Assembly (NCBI RefSeq): GCF_000242455.2
Contig: NC_019892.1
Location: 7,016,744 to 7,080,743 of the forward strand
Direction of reading: 5' to 3'
Origin: Singulisphaera acidiphila DSM 18658
GTDB lineage: Bacteria > Planctomycetota > Planctomycetia > Isosphaerales > Isosphaeraceae
Length of the DNA: 64,000 bases
Made by a program: the position numbers and the translations under genes
Part shown: in pieces, positions 1 to 9,004 of the stretch
Position numbering within the stretch: position 1 is the first letter of the stretch
Layout of the letters: every line of letters starts with the position of its first letter
The notes under the pieces: generated by a model
Databases searched by the model: none
What the model was told of the DNA's origin: nothing
The model's input: the letters and a program-made list of their open reading frames with translations, nothing else

Positions 1-1
1 A

Positions 2-793
2 GTCGGACCGAGCCTTGAAAGCATCGGTGCCAGCGCACCGGCCGACTACCTGGTCGACTCAATCCTTCAGCCGAGCAAGGCGATCAAGGAGAACTACCAC
101 GCCGTGGTGGTGGCCACCAGCGACGGTAAGATCCTCACGGGCATCAAGCTGCGCCAGACGGACACCGACCTGATCCTAAGGGACGCCGAAGATCAGGAAC
201 TGACGATTCCGGTCGCAACGATCGAGGAGCAGAAGCCGGCCGGATCGCTGATGCCGGCCAATCTCACCGATCCCCTGACTCGCCCGGAGCTGGTCGACCT
301 CGTCAGGTTCCTTTCCGAGTTGGGAAAGATCGGCCCTTATTCGGTCAGTAAGGCTCGGGTTGTCAGGCGTTGGCGTGTTCTTGAGCCGACTCCGAAAGAG
401 GCCGAGGCGATGAGTCACATCGGACTCGACTCGGCGCTGGAGAGTGGAGTCCTGCGCAGTTGGACTCCCGCTTACAGCCTGGTCTCGGGATTGTTGCCTA
501 TCGAGGCCCTCAAGCCCGTCAGGTCCTATCAGGGATTGCTTGGCCTGGCCCGTGCCGAGATCGAGGTCACGACGCCTGGTCCGTTGAAACTCACCTTCAA
601 CTCGGTCGAGGGGATGAAGCTCTGGATTGACGGCAACAAGGTCGAACCCAAATCCGAGGTCGTCCTGAACCTGGCGACCGGCATCCATACCGTGACTCTC
701 GGTGTCGACCTGGCGAGGCGCGAGGGGATCGTTTGCACGCTGGAGGACGAGCCTGGTTCTCCGGCCCGCGCTCGGATTCTCGTGGGCAAGTAA
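2..793 (+). CDS. Putative heme-binding domain protein, C-terminal part (5' end outside window)
   Basis: The frame is open from base 2, so the gene starts before the window; 263 residues are visible. The first ~100 residues carry the tail of the planctomycete heme-binding domain (TIGR02603): GPSLESIGASAP, DYLVDSILQPSKAIKE, DGKILTGI and LTRPELVDLVRFLSELGK. In this family the CxxCH heme site lies just before GPSL, so it falls outside the window. The remaining ~150 residues are beta-rich and not recognised as a domain. Such proteins are usually exported and often carry PQQ/propeller or membrane-dehydrogenase modules further upstream; which one applies cannot be seen. A hairpin at 810-860 probably ends the transcript. 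Confidence 0.8.
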   Translation, partial: VGPSLESIGASAPADYLVDSILQPSKAIKENYHAVVVATSDGKILTGIKLRQTDTDLILRDAEDQELTIPVATIEEQKPAGSLMPANLTDPLTRPELVDLVRFLSELGKIGPYSVSKARVVRRWRVLEPTPKEAEAMSHIGLDSALESGVLRSWTPAYSLVSGLLPIEALKPVRSYQGLLGLARAEIEVTTPGPLKLTFNSVEGMKLWIDGNKVEPKSEVVLNLATGIHTVTLGVDLARREGIVCTLEDEPGSPARARILVGK

Positions 794-809
794 AAAGGAG
801 TTCCGGATC

Positions 810-860
810 GCTCGCGAAGGGCAAAAGGACTGGCGAAAGTCGTGCTTGCTCTTCGCGAGC
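810..860 (+). terminator. Hairpin downstream of the heme-binding gene
   Basis: Arms 810-824 and 846-860 pair over 15 positions with one G-T wobble, around a 21-base loop that holds a further 4-bp stem. It starts 17 bases after the stop codon. There is no long T run, so the terminator role is inferred from position and stem strength. Confidence 0.5.
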
Positions 861-927
861 CTCTCTGTTCAAGCTAAGGATGTGAGGAATTAAGATTTTC
901 TAATCGACTCGCGTTGTGAGAAACCTG

Positions 928-1104
928 ATGAACCTGCCTTCGCCGCAACCGGACGAGCGTCAGCCCATCGCACAGGGGCCTTCCACTCCGCCCCAGCCGG
1001 CTTGCCCTGTCTGCGGCGGGCGGCTCTTTGAGTTGCGCGGCAAGTTGCAGTGCACGCGTTGTCGCACGATCTGCGAGACGTGCTGTGAGGGGGGGCGAGG
1101 CTGA
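928..1104 (+). CDS. Small zinc-ribbon-like protein (58 aa)
   Basis: A short protein with a proline-rich N-terminus followed by CPVCGG, then CTRC and CETCCEGG. Two CxxC knuckles separated by about 17 residues suggest one treble-clef or ribbon zinc site, with two to three extra cysteines at the end. ATG 928 is used here; an in-frame GTG at 916 would add four residues, and neither has a good ribosome site. No function is known to me. It is a lone small gene, with the terminator at 1257-1293 behind it. The cysteine spacing makes chance coding unlikely. Confidence 0.6.
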   Translation: MNLPSPQPDERQPIAQGPSTPPQPACPVCGGRLFELRGKLQCTRCRTICETCCEGGRG

Positions 1105-1256
1105 TCTTGCTGAGGGACAGCAGGGGGCTATTCTCAATTGACCGTTTGGGCAACGTGAGCACTGGATGGCTGGACGGTCATTCTGAGGCGTGCAAGCTGG
1201 TTGGAAGCCGCTGGCCCTAGCAACGGCGGAGTCCTGCGGTTTTCCGCAAAGAGAAA

Positions 1257-1293
1257 AAGGAGGGAGCCCCCTACCATTGGGGGCTCCCTCCTT
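1257..1293. terminator. Strong bidirectional terminator hairpin
   Basis: Perfect 15-bp inverted repeat (1257-1271 and 1279-1293) with a 7-base loop. The arms end in AA/TT, giving short T tracts in both directions. It lies between the zinc-ribbon gene and the convergent WD40 gene, so it probably served both before the IS element at 1328 separated it from the WD40 gene. The 1105-1327 interval holds nothing else that I recognise. Confidence 0.7.
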
Positions 1294-1327
1294 GCGTTAA
1301 TCAACCCGCTTGGATAGGAACAACTAG

Positions 1328-3089
1328 CCTGGATTTCTCACCAGGGATTGAATCGGGCTGCCTTGCGTGTCATAGGTGGAATTGCGACAACCACTTTTGA
1401 CACCGAACCAAGGCAGCCCGATGGCTACAGAGTGTAACTCGACTTACCTCGACTTTTCCATCCTCGGTCACCGCCAAGTGCTCGCCGATTTTGACGGGGG
1501 CGCCATCTCTTCCGACGGCGGTGCACTTCTGCTCCGTCAGATCGAAGCCCGCACCGGGATCATCCGCCAGTTCGCCGCCTGCTTTACCGACCATCGCGAT
1601 CCTGACCTCGTCGAGCACCCCCTGGAACACCTCCTGGCCCAACGCGTCTATGGTCTGGCCTTGGGCTACGAAGACCTCAACGACCACGACGATCTCCGCT
1701 GCGATCCGTTACTGGCCACCGTCGTCGGCAAGACCGATCCCACCGGCCAGGACCGGCCACGGCTCCGCGATCGCGGCAAGCCGCTGGCTGGCAAGAGTAC
1801 CCTCAACCGCTTGGAACTGACCCCTGTCGGGGCCGACGGACAGAGCCGTTACAAGAAGATCACCTGTCAGACCCATGAGGTCGAACGGCTCTTCGTTACC
1901 CTCTTTCTTCAGGCCCACAGCCGACCCCCCGAGCGGATCGTTTTGGACCTCGACGCCACCGACGACACGGTCCATGGCCGCCAACTTGGCCGCTTTTTCC
2001 ACGGCTACTACAAGGGATACTGCTATCTCCCGCTCTACATCTTCTGCGGCGACCACCTGCTCTGTGCCCGGCTGCGTCCCTCCGACATTGATGCCAGCGC
2101 CGGCTCGGTGAAGTCCCTCAAGCGGATCGTCTCGCAGATCCGCCAGGCGTGGCCTCAGGTGAAGATCCTGATCCGCGCCGACAGCGGGTTCTGCCGCGAG
2201 GAGATCCTTCGCTGGTGTGAGGACAACGGCGTGGATTACCTGATCGGCCTGGCCAAGAACACCCGGCTGACGGCGGCGATCGCGACGGAATTGGCCCAAG
2301 CACGCCAGCAATTCGAGGCGACGAAACAGCCGTCCCGGGTCTTCGCCGAGTTGCGTTATCAAACGCAGAAGACCTGGAGCCGAGAACGTCGGGTGGTGGC
2401 CAAGGCCGAGCATCTGGGCAAGGGGGCCAACCCGCGGTTCGTGGTCACGTCGCTCACGGTCGAGGAACGAGCGGCGCCGCCGCTGTACGAGCAAGACTAC
2501 TGCGGTCGCGGTGAGATGGAGAACCGGATCAAGGAGCAGCAACTCCATCTGTTCGCCGATCGGACCAGTGCCCACACGATGCGTGCCAACCAGATCCGGC
2601 TGTTCTTCTCCTCGATCGCCTACGTGTTGCTGGAGGCGTTGCGGCGGCTGGGGCTGGCGGGAACGGCGATGGCCGAGGCGCAGTGCCAAACGATCCGTCT
2701 GAAGCTCTTGAAGATCGGGGCGTTGGTGCGGGTGACGGTTCGCAAGGTGTGGGTGAAGTTCTCGAGCGGTTGTCCGTATGCGGAAGTGTTTCGGCGTGTG
2801 CACACCAACTTGGCGCGGTCGGGGCCCTTGATCCCGAGGTGCTGAAACGAGGAGACCCAGTCAAATGAGGCGGGAAAGCCCCTCCCTGAGGAGGGGTGAG
2901 GATCGGGGTGCGCCCCCGCCTGGGCGCGGGGGCCTGAGGAACCAGGTTCGCGTTGGCGTGAAGAGGTCCGATCAGGTCCACGCCGACGTGATGAGCAAGC
3001 GGGAGACCACGCAGGCCGCGGGTGGCGGGGGCGAGCCGTCGAAATCGTCGAGCGATCGGACCCCGAAAGAATAGGGTGAGAAATCCAGG
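1328..3089 (+). mobile_element. IS1380-family insertion sequence, complete
   Basis: Terminal inverted repeats are perfect over 15 bp: CCTGGATTTCTCACC at 1328-1342 and its complement at 3075-3089. The element is flanked by a 4-bp duplication CTAG at 1324-1327 and 3090-3093. It encodes one transposase (1421-2845). The ~240 bp behind the transposase are GC-rich with short hairpins and no convincing gene. Perfect ends, an intact transposase and an intact duplication point to a recent, possibly active copy. It landed 3 bp beyond the WD40 stop codon. Confidence 0.93.
1421..2845 (+). CDS. IS1380-family transposase
   Basis: DDE transposase of 474 residues, the usual size for IS1380. The start is ATG 1421 (MATECNSTYLDF); the frame stays open upstream to an ATG at 1376, inside the left end region. 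Visible catalytic positions are DLDATDD (first Asp), RADSGFCRE (second Asp), and CGRGEMENRIKE near the C-terminus with the Glu of the YxxRxxxE-like region. The N-terminal DGGAISSDGGALLL block is typical of the family. Nothing in the frame is broken. It is the only gene of the element and acts on its terminal repeats. Confidence 0.93.
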   Translation: MATECNSTYLDFSILGHRQVLADFDGGAISSDGGALLLRQIEARTGIIRQFAACFTDHRDPDLVEHPLEHLLAQRVYGLALGYEDLNDHDDLRCDPLLATVVGKTDPTGQDRPRLRDRGKPLAGKSTLNRLELTPVGADGQSRYKKITCQTHEVERLFVTLFLQAHSRPPERIVLDLDATDDTVHGRQLGRFFHGYYKGYCYLPLYIFCGDHLLCARLRPSDIDASAGSVKSLKRIVSQIRQAWPQVKILIRADSGFCREEILRWCEDNGVDYLIGLAKNTRLTAAIATELAQARQQFEATKQPSRVFAELRYQTQKTWSRERRVVAKAEHLGKGANPRFVVTSLTVEERAAPPLYEQDYCGRGEMENRIKEQQLHLFADRTSAHTMRANQIRLFFSSIAYVLLEALRRLGLAGTAMAEAQCQTIRLKLLKIGALVRVTVRKVWVKFSSGCPYAEVFRRVHTNLARSGPLIPRC

Positions 3090-3096
3090 CTAGGCA

Positions 3097-5835
3097 TCAA
3101 GGGATATTGAAAAGATAGCCCTTGTTGTCCGATGCCGCGATGGCAAGCTGCTTGCCGTCCGGGCTCCAGGAGATTCCGTAAGCCATCGTGTTAGGGGCGA
3201 CTTTCTGGTTGAAGATCGCCTTGGCTCCGTCGACGTCCCAGACGAACAGGTTGCCGCCGTAGCCGATGGACGCCAGCCGCTTGCCGTCGGGGCTGAAGGT
3301 GAGCGAGTAGACGTCGTCGGGGTGGCCGTCGAGCTTGTTGAGCTCCTTGCCGTCGGCCACGTTCCAGATCCGGATGGTCTTGTCGACTGAGCCCGAGGCG
3401 AGCTTGGCACCGTCGGGGCGGAACGCGACACAATAAACCGCTGCGCCATGGCCGGCGCTCTTGTGAAGCTCTTTGCCATCGGCGGGGTTCCAGTACTTGA
3501 CCAGCTTGTCGTCTCCGCCGGTGACGAGCATGTCTCCCTTCGGGCTATACGCCACGCAGTAGACGATATTCTCGTGGGCCTTCTCCAAGGCGCGGATTTG
3601 CGTTCCTTTTTCGACGTCCCAGATCCGGGCCGTCTTGTCGGCCGCCCCGGTGGCCGCCTGCTTGCTGTCGGGTGCCCAGGCCACACTGTAAACTTGCCCG
3701 GTGTGACCGGCCAGGTTCGTCGACGCCCCCGGCGTTTCGAGGGTCCAGACCTTGACCGTCTTGTCCTCTGAGGCCGTCACTGCGGTCACGTTGTCCGGCA
3801 GGATCGCAACGGCAAGTACGGGGCCGGCGTGTCCACTGAGGGTTTGACGCTCGGCCTTCGCGGGGTCGGCCTGGGTCAGGTCGAAGACTTTGGCGTTGTT
3901 TTCGGCCAGGCCGATCAAGAGCAGCTTGTTGTCGGCTGACGTCGCAACCGAAAGGACAGCGCTCGCCTGAGCCGGGTAGGTGAGCAAAGGGTTCCCATCG
4001 GCCACGTTCCAGGTCTTGACTGTCTTATCGGCGGATCCAGAGATCATTTTGGATCCATCTTTGGTATACGCAACACTCTTCACGGCGTCGGTATGACCGG
4101 CGAGCGGCCGGATCAGGTTCCCCGTGTTCGTGTCGAAGACCTTCACCGTCTTGTCGGCTGAGGCCGTGGCGATCTGCGAGCCGTTGGGATGAACGGCCAG
4201 GCCGAGGACGGGGCCTTGATGGCCCGCATAGACCTGAACCGCGGCGGGCTTCCAGATCCGGAGCTTGTTGTCTCCCCCCGCCGAGACGACTGACGCATTG
4301 TCGGGCAGGATCGTTACCGTGGACACCGCTGCGCCATGGGAGGTCGATTGCTGAAGTTCGCGCGCATTGGGGACATCCCAGAACCGGACCGCGTTGTCGG
4401 CCGAGCCGCTGGCGAGCCGATTGCCGTCATTCGAGAGGAAGACGCTCTTGACCGGCCCAGCGTGGCCCGCGAGGGTGGCCACGTTCTTGGCATCGCCAAT
4501 GGTCCAGACTTTGATGCTCTTGTCGGCTGATCCGGTCACCAGCTTGGAACCATCGCGCGAAACGTTGAGCGTCAGCAAGGGTTCGGTGTGGCCCGCGAAG
4601 TCACGGATCAATTTGCCCTCTTTGACGTCCCAGAGCTTGGCGAGCTTGTCGTCGGAGGCCGAGATCAGCAGGTTGCCGTCATTGGGGGCGAACTCCAGTG
4701 CGTTCACCTTGGCGCCGTGGCCGGGGAACTCCTTGACGACAGTTGCGGCGGCGGCGTCGAGGACTCGAATGATCGTGTCTTCGCCTGCGACGGCCAACTG
4801 CGCGCCGTCGGCCCGGAAGGCCAGGGCGGAAACGGGGGAGGGGAGGGGCTCGCTCTTCTTGACCTCGGTGCCATCGGCCGTGTTGCAGATCCGGATGGCG
4901 CGATTGGCGAGGGCGATCGCAATCTGGCTGCCGTCGGCCTTCAACGCGAGGGCGGCGACGGGTTCCTCCGAGGCGGGGATTTCCTTGACGACCGCTCCAT
5001 CCGCAGCGTTATAGACCCGGACCACCTTGTCAGGCCCTACGGTGGCGAATCGCGATCCATTCGCGTTGAAGGCGAAGGCCGTGTTGGCGGCGGCGAGGTC
5101 GACCACCTTCGGGTCGGCGATGGGCAGTTGCCAGAGTCGTGCCAGGCCGTCGGATCCGGCCGAGACGAGTTGTACGTTGTTGGGGAGGTAGCTGAGACCG
5201 AGCACGGTATCGGCCGGTGTCTCGATGACGCCTTGCGGGGCTCCATCGGCGGCATTCCAGAGCCGGATCGTGCGGGCCTTGTCGCCTGAGGCGATTTGTG
5301 CGCCGTCGAGCCGCCAGGCCGCGCTTTCGACCTCGGCTGTATGACCTTCCAGATCCTTTACGGGAGTTCCGGCGGCCAGGTCCCAGAGCTTGACCGTCTT
5401 GGCCGATGCGGCTGCGGCCTGCTTTCCGTCAGGCTTGACCGCCAGGGCGTGGACACCGGCCGGATGGCCGGCCAGATCCTTCGAGGCTCCGCCCCCGGGC
5501 ATCCGCCAGACCTTGGCCGTCTTATCCAGGCTCCCCGAGAGGATGCTCTTTCCGTCGGGCGATGTGGCGACGGAGAGGACAAGGTTTGAGTGGCCTTCGA
5601 ACTTCTTGATCTCTTTGCGTGTGGCAACATCCCAGAGCCGGACCGTGCTGTCAAAGCCGCCGGTGACGACGGTTTTTCCGTCGGGACTCCAGGCGATGGA
5701 GTAGACCGGCTCGGTATGTCCGTCAAGTGTGCCGACCACGGTCGCCGCTTGCTGTGCGAGGGCAATGACCGTAGTTGCCAGGGCGACCGTCAGCGCGGCC
5801 GCGACCCTGGATCGAGGAATTGAGACACGTCTCAT
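3097..5835 (-). CDS. Exported protein with 21 WD40 repeats
   Basis: 912 residues. The start is ATG 5835, which gives a clean signal peptide (MRRVSIPRSRVAAALTVAL...ALAQ); an upstream in-frame start at 5991 adds an implausible arginine-rich stretch. After residue ~30 the whole protein is WD40 repeats of ~42 residues, each with an xxSPDGK or similar turn and ending LWD, VWR, IWN or alike. I count 21, which equals three seven-bladed propellers. Some central blades (6-8) end in VYN, ICN or VLD and are degenerate. There is no catalytic domain, so a scaffold or binding role outside the cytoplasm is inferred. The IS1380 element begins 4 bp past the stop. The 265 bp to the divergent gene at 6101 must hold both promoters. 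Confidence 0.9.
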   Translation of the reverse strand: MRRVSIPRSRVAAALTVALATTVIALAQQAATVVGTLDGHTEPVYSIAWSPDGKTVVTGGFDSTVRLWDVATRKEIKKFEGHSNLVLSVATSPDGKSILSGSLDKTAKVWRMPGGGASKDLAGHPAGVHALAVKPDGKQAAAASAKTVKLWDLAAGTPVKDLEGHTAEVESAAWRLDGAQIASGDKARTIRLWNAADGAPQGVIETPADTVLGLSYLPNNVQLVSAGSDGLARLWQLPIADPKVVDLAAANTAFAFNANGSRFATVGPDKVVRVYNAADGAVVKEIPASEEPVAALALKADGSQIAIALANRAIRICNTADGTEVKKSEPLPSPVSALAFRADGAQLAVAGEDTIIRVLDAAAATVVKEFPGHGAKVNALEFAPNDGNLLISASDDKLAKLWDVKEGKLIRDFAGHTEPLLTLNVSRDGSKLVTGSADKSIKVWTIGDAKNVATLAGHAGPVKSVFLSNDGNRLASGSADNAVRFWDVPNARELQQSTSHGAAVSTVTILPDNASVVSAGGDNKLRIWKPAAVQVYAGHQGPVLGLAVHPNGSQIATASADKTVKVFDTNTGNLIRPLAGHTDAVKSVAYTKDGSKMISGSADKTVKTWNVADGNPLLTYPAQASAVLSVATSADNKLLLIGLAENNAKVFDLTQADPAKAERQTLSGHAGPVLAVAILPDNVTAVTASEDKTVKVWTLETPGASTNLAGHTGQVYSVAWAPDSKQAATGAADKTARIWDVEKGTQIRALEKAHENIVYCVAYSPKGDMLVTGGDDKLVKYWNPADGKELHKSAGHGAAVYCVAFRPDGAKLASGSVDKTIRIWNVADGKELNKLDGHPDDVYSLTFSPDGKRLASIGYGGNLFVWDVDGAKAIFNQKVAPNTMAYGISWSPDGKQLAIAASDNKGYLFNIP

Positions 5836-6100
5836 GAGTAAAGACTCGCAACGTTGAGGATCGCTGACGCCGGGGTTGGCAGGGGGCCGCGACTTTCTGT
5901 CGCGACCCGGTCTCATTGGCCGCCTCGTTGAGGCACTTTCGTGCTCGACGGGGGGATTTGCACAAAGCCGAACATAGACGCCGCCTGCCACTGATGCAAC
6001 GTTATTCTCCCCGCTCGTCGTTGCGTTCCCTTTGTGACACTGATCTGATCGTGTCGATTCCGCATCGTAGCTTGGCGGTCGGATCTGTTAAGCTACTTTG

Positions 6101-6490
6101 ATGAATTCCGTCAAAGCCTTGGGAAATTGGCTGAGGAATCTGAACCGCGAGTTCCATGGCGATCCCCTTCTCTTGAGTCGGGAGAGCGCGGCGCTTCTCA
6201 CGGTGAGCGTCCTCGATTTGCTCATGACTTACGTTCTGCTGCAGCAGGGGTTTCATTTCTACGAATCGAACCCGCTTGCTCGCTGGTTCTTCGTGCGCTG
6301 GAACATGGCGGGCATGGTCGCCTTCAAGTTTCTTCTGATCTCGTTGGCCATCGTGGTCTGCGAAGTCGTGGAGCGTCGTCGTCCCAGCCTTGGTCGGAAA
6401 GTCCTGGGGTTTGGAACCGTAGCGGCCAGCGCCGTGGTCGCGTACAGTCTGCTTCTTTTTTACCAGCATGTCGTGCTGGTCCCAGGTTAG
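6101..6490 (+). CDS. DUF5658-like small membrane protein
   Basis: 129 residues with three predicted membrane helices (about 31-50, 72-92 and 103-122) and the motif ESNPLARWFF, typical of DUF5658. ATG 6101 follows directly after a TTG that could also start. The sequence between helix 1 and 2 (HFYESNPLARWFFVRWN) should face one side of the membrane. The function of the family is not known. It is divergent from the WD40 gene and 71 bp before the YbdK-like gene, with which it may be cotranscribed. Confidence 0.75.
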   Translation: MNSVKALGNWLRNLNREFHGDPLLLSRESAALLTVSVLDLLMTYVLLQQGFHFYESNPLARWFFVRWNMAGMVAFKFLLISLAIVVCEVVERRRPSLGRKVLGFGTVAASAVVAYSLLLFYQHVVLVPG

Positions 6491-6561
6491 AGCGGTTTCC
6501 TCTCGGGTCGATCCCAGGCGCGGGTGACTCGAAGATCCACCGCGTTCAAGGAGCGAATCGC

Positions 6562-7680
6562 GTGGGCCAGTCCATTGAAGATTTCACGATCGGCGTCGAG
6601 GAAGAGTACCAGATCGTCAACCCGGAGACTCGCGAGCTTCGGCAGCGTGCGCAGCGAATCCTGCTGAAGGCGCAAGAGACGGTCGGCGAGGATGTGACGA
6701 ATGAACTCTTCCTGTCGCAGATTGAGATTGGCACGCCGGTCTGCAAGACCCTTGGGGAGGTTCGCGCCGAGTTGGTCCGGCTGCGGAGCGGAGTGATCCA
6801 CGCGGCGCAACGCGAAGGGAGTCGGATCGTCGCAGCGGGGACCCATCCCTTTTCCCACTGGGAGAACCAGGCGATCACTCCCAAGCCGCGCTACTACGGC
6901 ATCGCGGCCGACTTTCAGCAACTTGCCCGCGAGCAGATTATCTTCGGGTGCCATGTCCACGTCGGAATCTCCGATCGAGAGTTGGCGATCCAGGTGATGA
7001 ACCGGGCTCGCCCTTGGTTGGCACCGTTGCTTGCCCTCACGGCCAATTCACCGTTCTGGCTGGGGATGGAGACGGGTTACTCGAGCTATCGGACCGAATT
7101 GTTTCAGCGGTTTCCGATGGTGGGGACTCCTCACGTCCTGGCGTCGCGCACTGAGTACGATGACCTGGTTTCCGCCCTGGTCGAGACGGGGAGTATCAGC
7201 GACGGGTCGAAGATCTACTGGGATATTCGTCCGTCATCGCACTTCGAGACGCTCGAGTTTCGCGTCACGGATGTTTGTGCTTCGATTGATGAAGCCGTCA
7301 TGGTGGCCGGCCTCTGCCGCGCGTTGGCGCGAACATGTTACGCCCAGGCCGAGCGCGGATTGCCGATCGAACATGCTCGTCCCGAACTATTGCGGGCCGC
7401 GAAGTGGCGAGCTTCCCGCTACGGGCTCGACGGGGAACTCATCGATATCGACGCCCGGCTCGCCGTTCCGGCCGCTCAGTTGATCGAGAAGTTCCTGGAA
7501 TTTCTTCGGCCCACGCTCGAGGAAGCCGGTGAGTGGGACGAGATCGATACACTCGTCCGTGAAACGCTCAAACGCGGAACGGGAGCCAAGCGTCAGCGCG
7601 ACGTCTTCGCGCAACATGGCCGATTCGAGGATGTCGTCGATTTCCTCATCGACGAAACCGCGCGAGGCACTGCGCCCTGA
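6562..7680 (+). CDS. Carboxylate-amine ligase, YbdK / glutamate-cysteine ligase type 2 family
   Basis: 372 residues, matching the family length. The start is GTG 6562 (VGQSIEDFTIGVEEEYQIV), supported by AAGGAG at 6548-6553; the frame is open far upstream but that part overlaps the DUF5658 gene. Family signatures are TIGVEEEYQ, FLSQIEIGTPVC, GTHPFSHW, IFGCHVHVG and KIYWDIRPSSHFETLEFRVTD. The family shares the GCS2 fold and joins glutamate to an amine such as cysteine with ATP; the natural substrate here is unknown. The enzyme is cytoplasmic. A weak inverted repeat in the 37 bp before the convergent M20 gene may stop both transcripts. Confidence 0.88.
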   Translation: MGQSIEDFTIGVEEEYQIVNPETRELRQRAQRILLKAQETVGEDVTNELFLSQIEIGTPVCKTLGEVRAELVRLRSGVIHAAQREGSRIVAAGTHPFSHWENQAITPKPRYYGIAADFQQLAREQIIFGCHVHVGISDRELAIQVMNRARPWLAPLLALTANSPFWLGMETGYSSYRTELFQRFPMVGTPHVLASRTEYDDLVSALVETGSISDGSKIYWDIRPSSHFETLEFRVTDVCASIDEAVMVAGLCRALARTCYAQAERGLPIEHARPELLRAAKWRASRYGLDGELIDIDARLAVPAAQLIEKFLEFLRPTLEEAGEWDEIDTLVRETLKRGTGAKRQRDVFAQHGRFEDVVDFLIDETARGTAP

Positions 7681-7717
7681 TCCGGGGGAATCCAAGGTCA
7701 GAGCAGATTCCTCCTCC

Positions 7718-8899
7718 TCAGCGGGCAAGGAGAACTGCACTTCGCGCCAAGAGCTTGGCACCCAGAACGAGGGCGCGCTCGTCGATATCGAAGTCAGGGG
7801 AGTGGAGGGGGGGCCAGCGATCGCCGTTGGCCACCCCGAGGCGGAGGAGACAGCCTGGTATCCGGGTGAGATATCCCGAGAAGTCCTCGGCCCCCATGCT
7901 GGGCAAGGGGATATCTTCGACCTGGTCGATTCCGACCACCTCTTCCGCCGCCTGACTGCAGAGGTCAGCGATGTGGGCGTCGTTGACGACCGCATCGGTT
8001 TCGATCCCGAACGAGAGATCGAGGAAACAGAGGGTCGCCTCGGCTACTCCCCTCGCAATCTGGGCTAACCGCTCGCGAACCTTGGCGGCCGAAGCGCGGC
8101 CGAGAGTTCGGATTGTCCCCCGGAGGTGAACTCGGTCGGGGATCACGTTCGAGTTGGTGCCACCCGCAATCGCTCCAAAGGAAACGACCACGGGGTCGCG
8201 GGAGTCGATCGACCTTGGCATTAACTGGTAGACCGCACTTACGAGTTGAGCCGAGGCGGCAATCGAGTCGTGCGTCAAGTGCGGCCGGGCGGCATGGCCG
8301 CCGACGCCGCGAACCGTGACGTCGAACTCCTGGCAGAAGGCCGTCATGACCCCCCGACGGAGGGCGACCCGTCCAACCTGAAGGTCCGGCGCCACATGAA
8401 GCGCGACAATCGACCGAACGCCTTCAATGGCTCCGGCCGAGACCATTTCCAATGCCCCTTCGCCCACTTCCTCGGCTGGCTGAAAGATCGCCCTCCAGGG
8501 CACAGGCCAGGGCAGCACCTTTTCGCAATGGTGAAGGGCGAATGAGGCCCCCAAGACCATGGTGGAATGAGCGTCGTGGCCACAGGCGTGCATCAGGCCG
8601 GCTCGCTCCGAGCGGTAAGCCACCTCTTTCCGATCCTGGATCCGGAGCGCGTCCATATCCGCCCGGATCGCTACGGCTTGGCCCTCCGCCGACAGCGAAC
8701 TGCCGGCGATGATCCCTCGGCCCTCGAGCAGGATTTTGGAGGGCAACCCCGCCGTGCGAAGCTGATCGCCCAGGTATCGGGTCGTCTCGAACTCTTCTCG
8801 GCTCGGCTCCGGATGAGCGTGAAGGTGACGGCGGATTCCCAGCAGGCTCCCTGCGATCGCGTCGATGTGGTCGTCGATAGCCTCTCGCCAGTCGATCAT
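7718..8899 (-). CDS. M20-family amidohydrolase (hippurate/IAA-amino-acid hydrolase type)
   Basis: 393 residues from ATG 8899 (MIDWREAIDDHID); a start 12 codons earlier is possible. Metal-binding motifs are in place: HACGHDAHSTMVLG, QPAEEVGEGALEM, GVGGHAARPHL in the dimerisation domain, and PSMGAEDFSGYL near the end. The family cleaves N-acyl or N-aminoacyl amide bonds with two metal ions, and members of this subgroup act on hippurate, N-acetyl amino acids or similar. No signal peptide is present. It converges on the YbdK-like gene with a 37-bp gap and has no obvious operon partner. Confidence 0.9.
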   Translation of the reverse strand: MIDWREAIDDHIDAIAGSLLGIRRHLHAHPEPSREEFETTRYLGDQLRTAGLPSKILLEGRGIIAGSSLSAEGQAVAIRADMDALRIQDRKEVAYRSERAGLMHACGHDAHSTMVLGASFALHHCEKVLPWPVPWRAIFQPAEEVGEGALEMVSAGAIEGVRSIVALHVAPDLQVGRVALRRGVMTAFCQEFDVTVRGVGGHAARPHLTHDSIAASAQLVSAVYQLMPRSIDSRDPVVVSFGAIAGGTNSNVIPDRVHLRGTIRTLGRASAAKVRERLAQIARGVAEATLCFLDLSFGIETDAVVNDAHIADLCSQAAEEVVGIDQVEDIPLPSMGAEDFSGYLTRIPGCLLRLGVANGDRWPPLHSPDFDIDERALVLGAKLLARSAVLLAR

Positions 8900-9004
8900 C
8901 CCGATCAGGACTCCCCGCGATCGCCGTGCTCGCAACCGGTTATTCTGATTCCATCATAGCCATTGCTCCCCAGGCCCCGCCACTTGCAGACTGGCCGCCA
9001 GGAA

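Noticed and set aside
1709..2803. Long minus-strand frame of 364 codons inside the IS1380 transposase gene
   Set aside because: GC-rich shadow of the transposase with Arg/His/Leu-biased composition and no motif.
2865..3074. 69-codon frame behind the transposase inside the IS1380 element
   Set aside because: Low-complexity Gly/Arg/Ser composition, no ribosome site, ends inside the terminal repeat.
6127..6561. N-terminal extension of the YbdK-like frame
   Set aside because: It overlaps the DUF5658 gene in another frame and has no family similarity; GTG 6562 with AAGGAG is the start.
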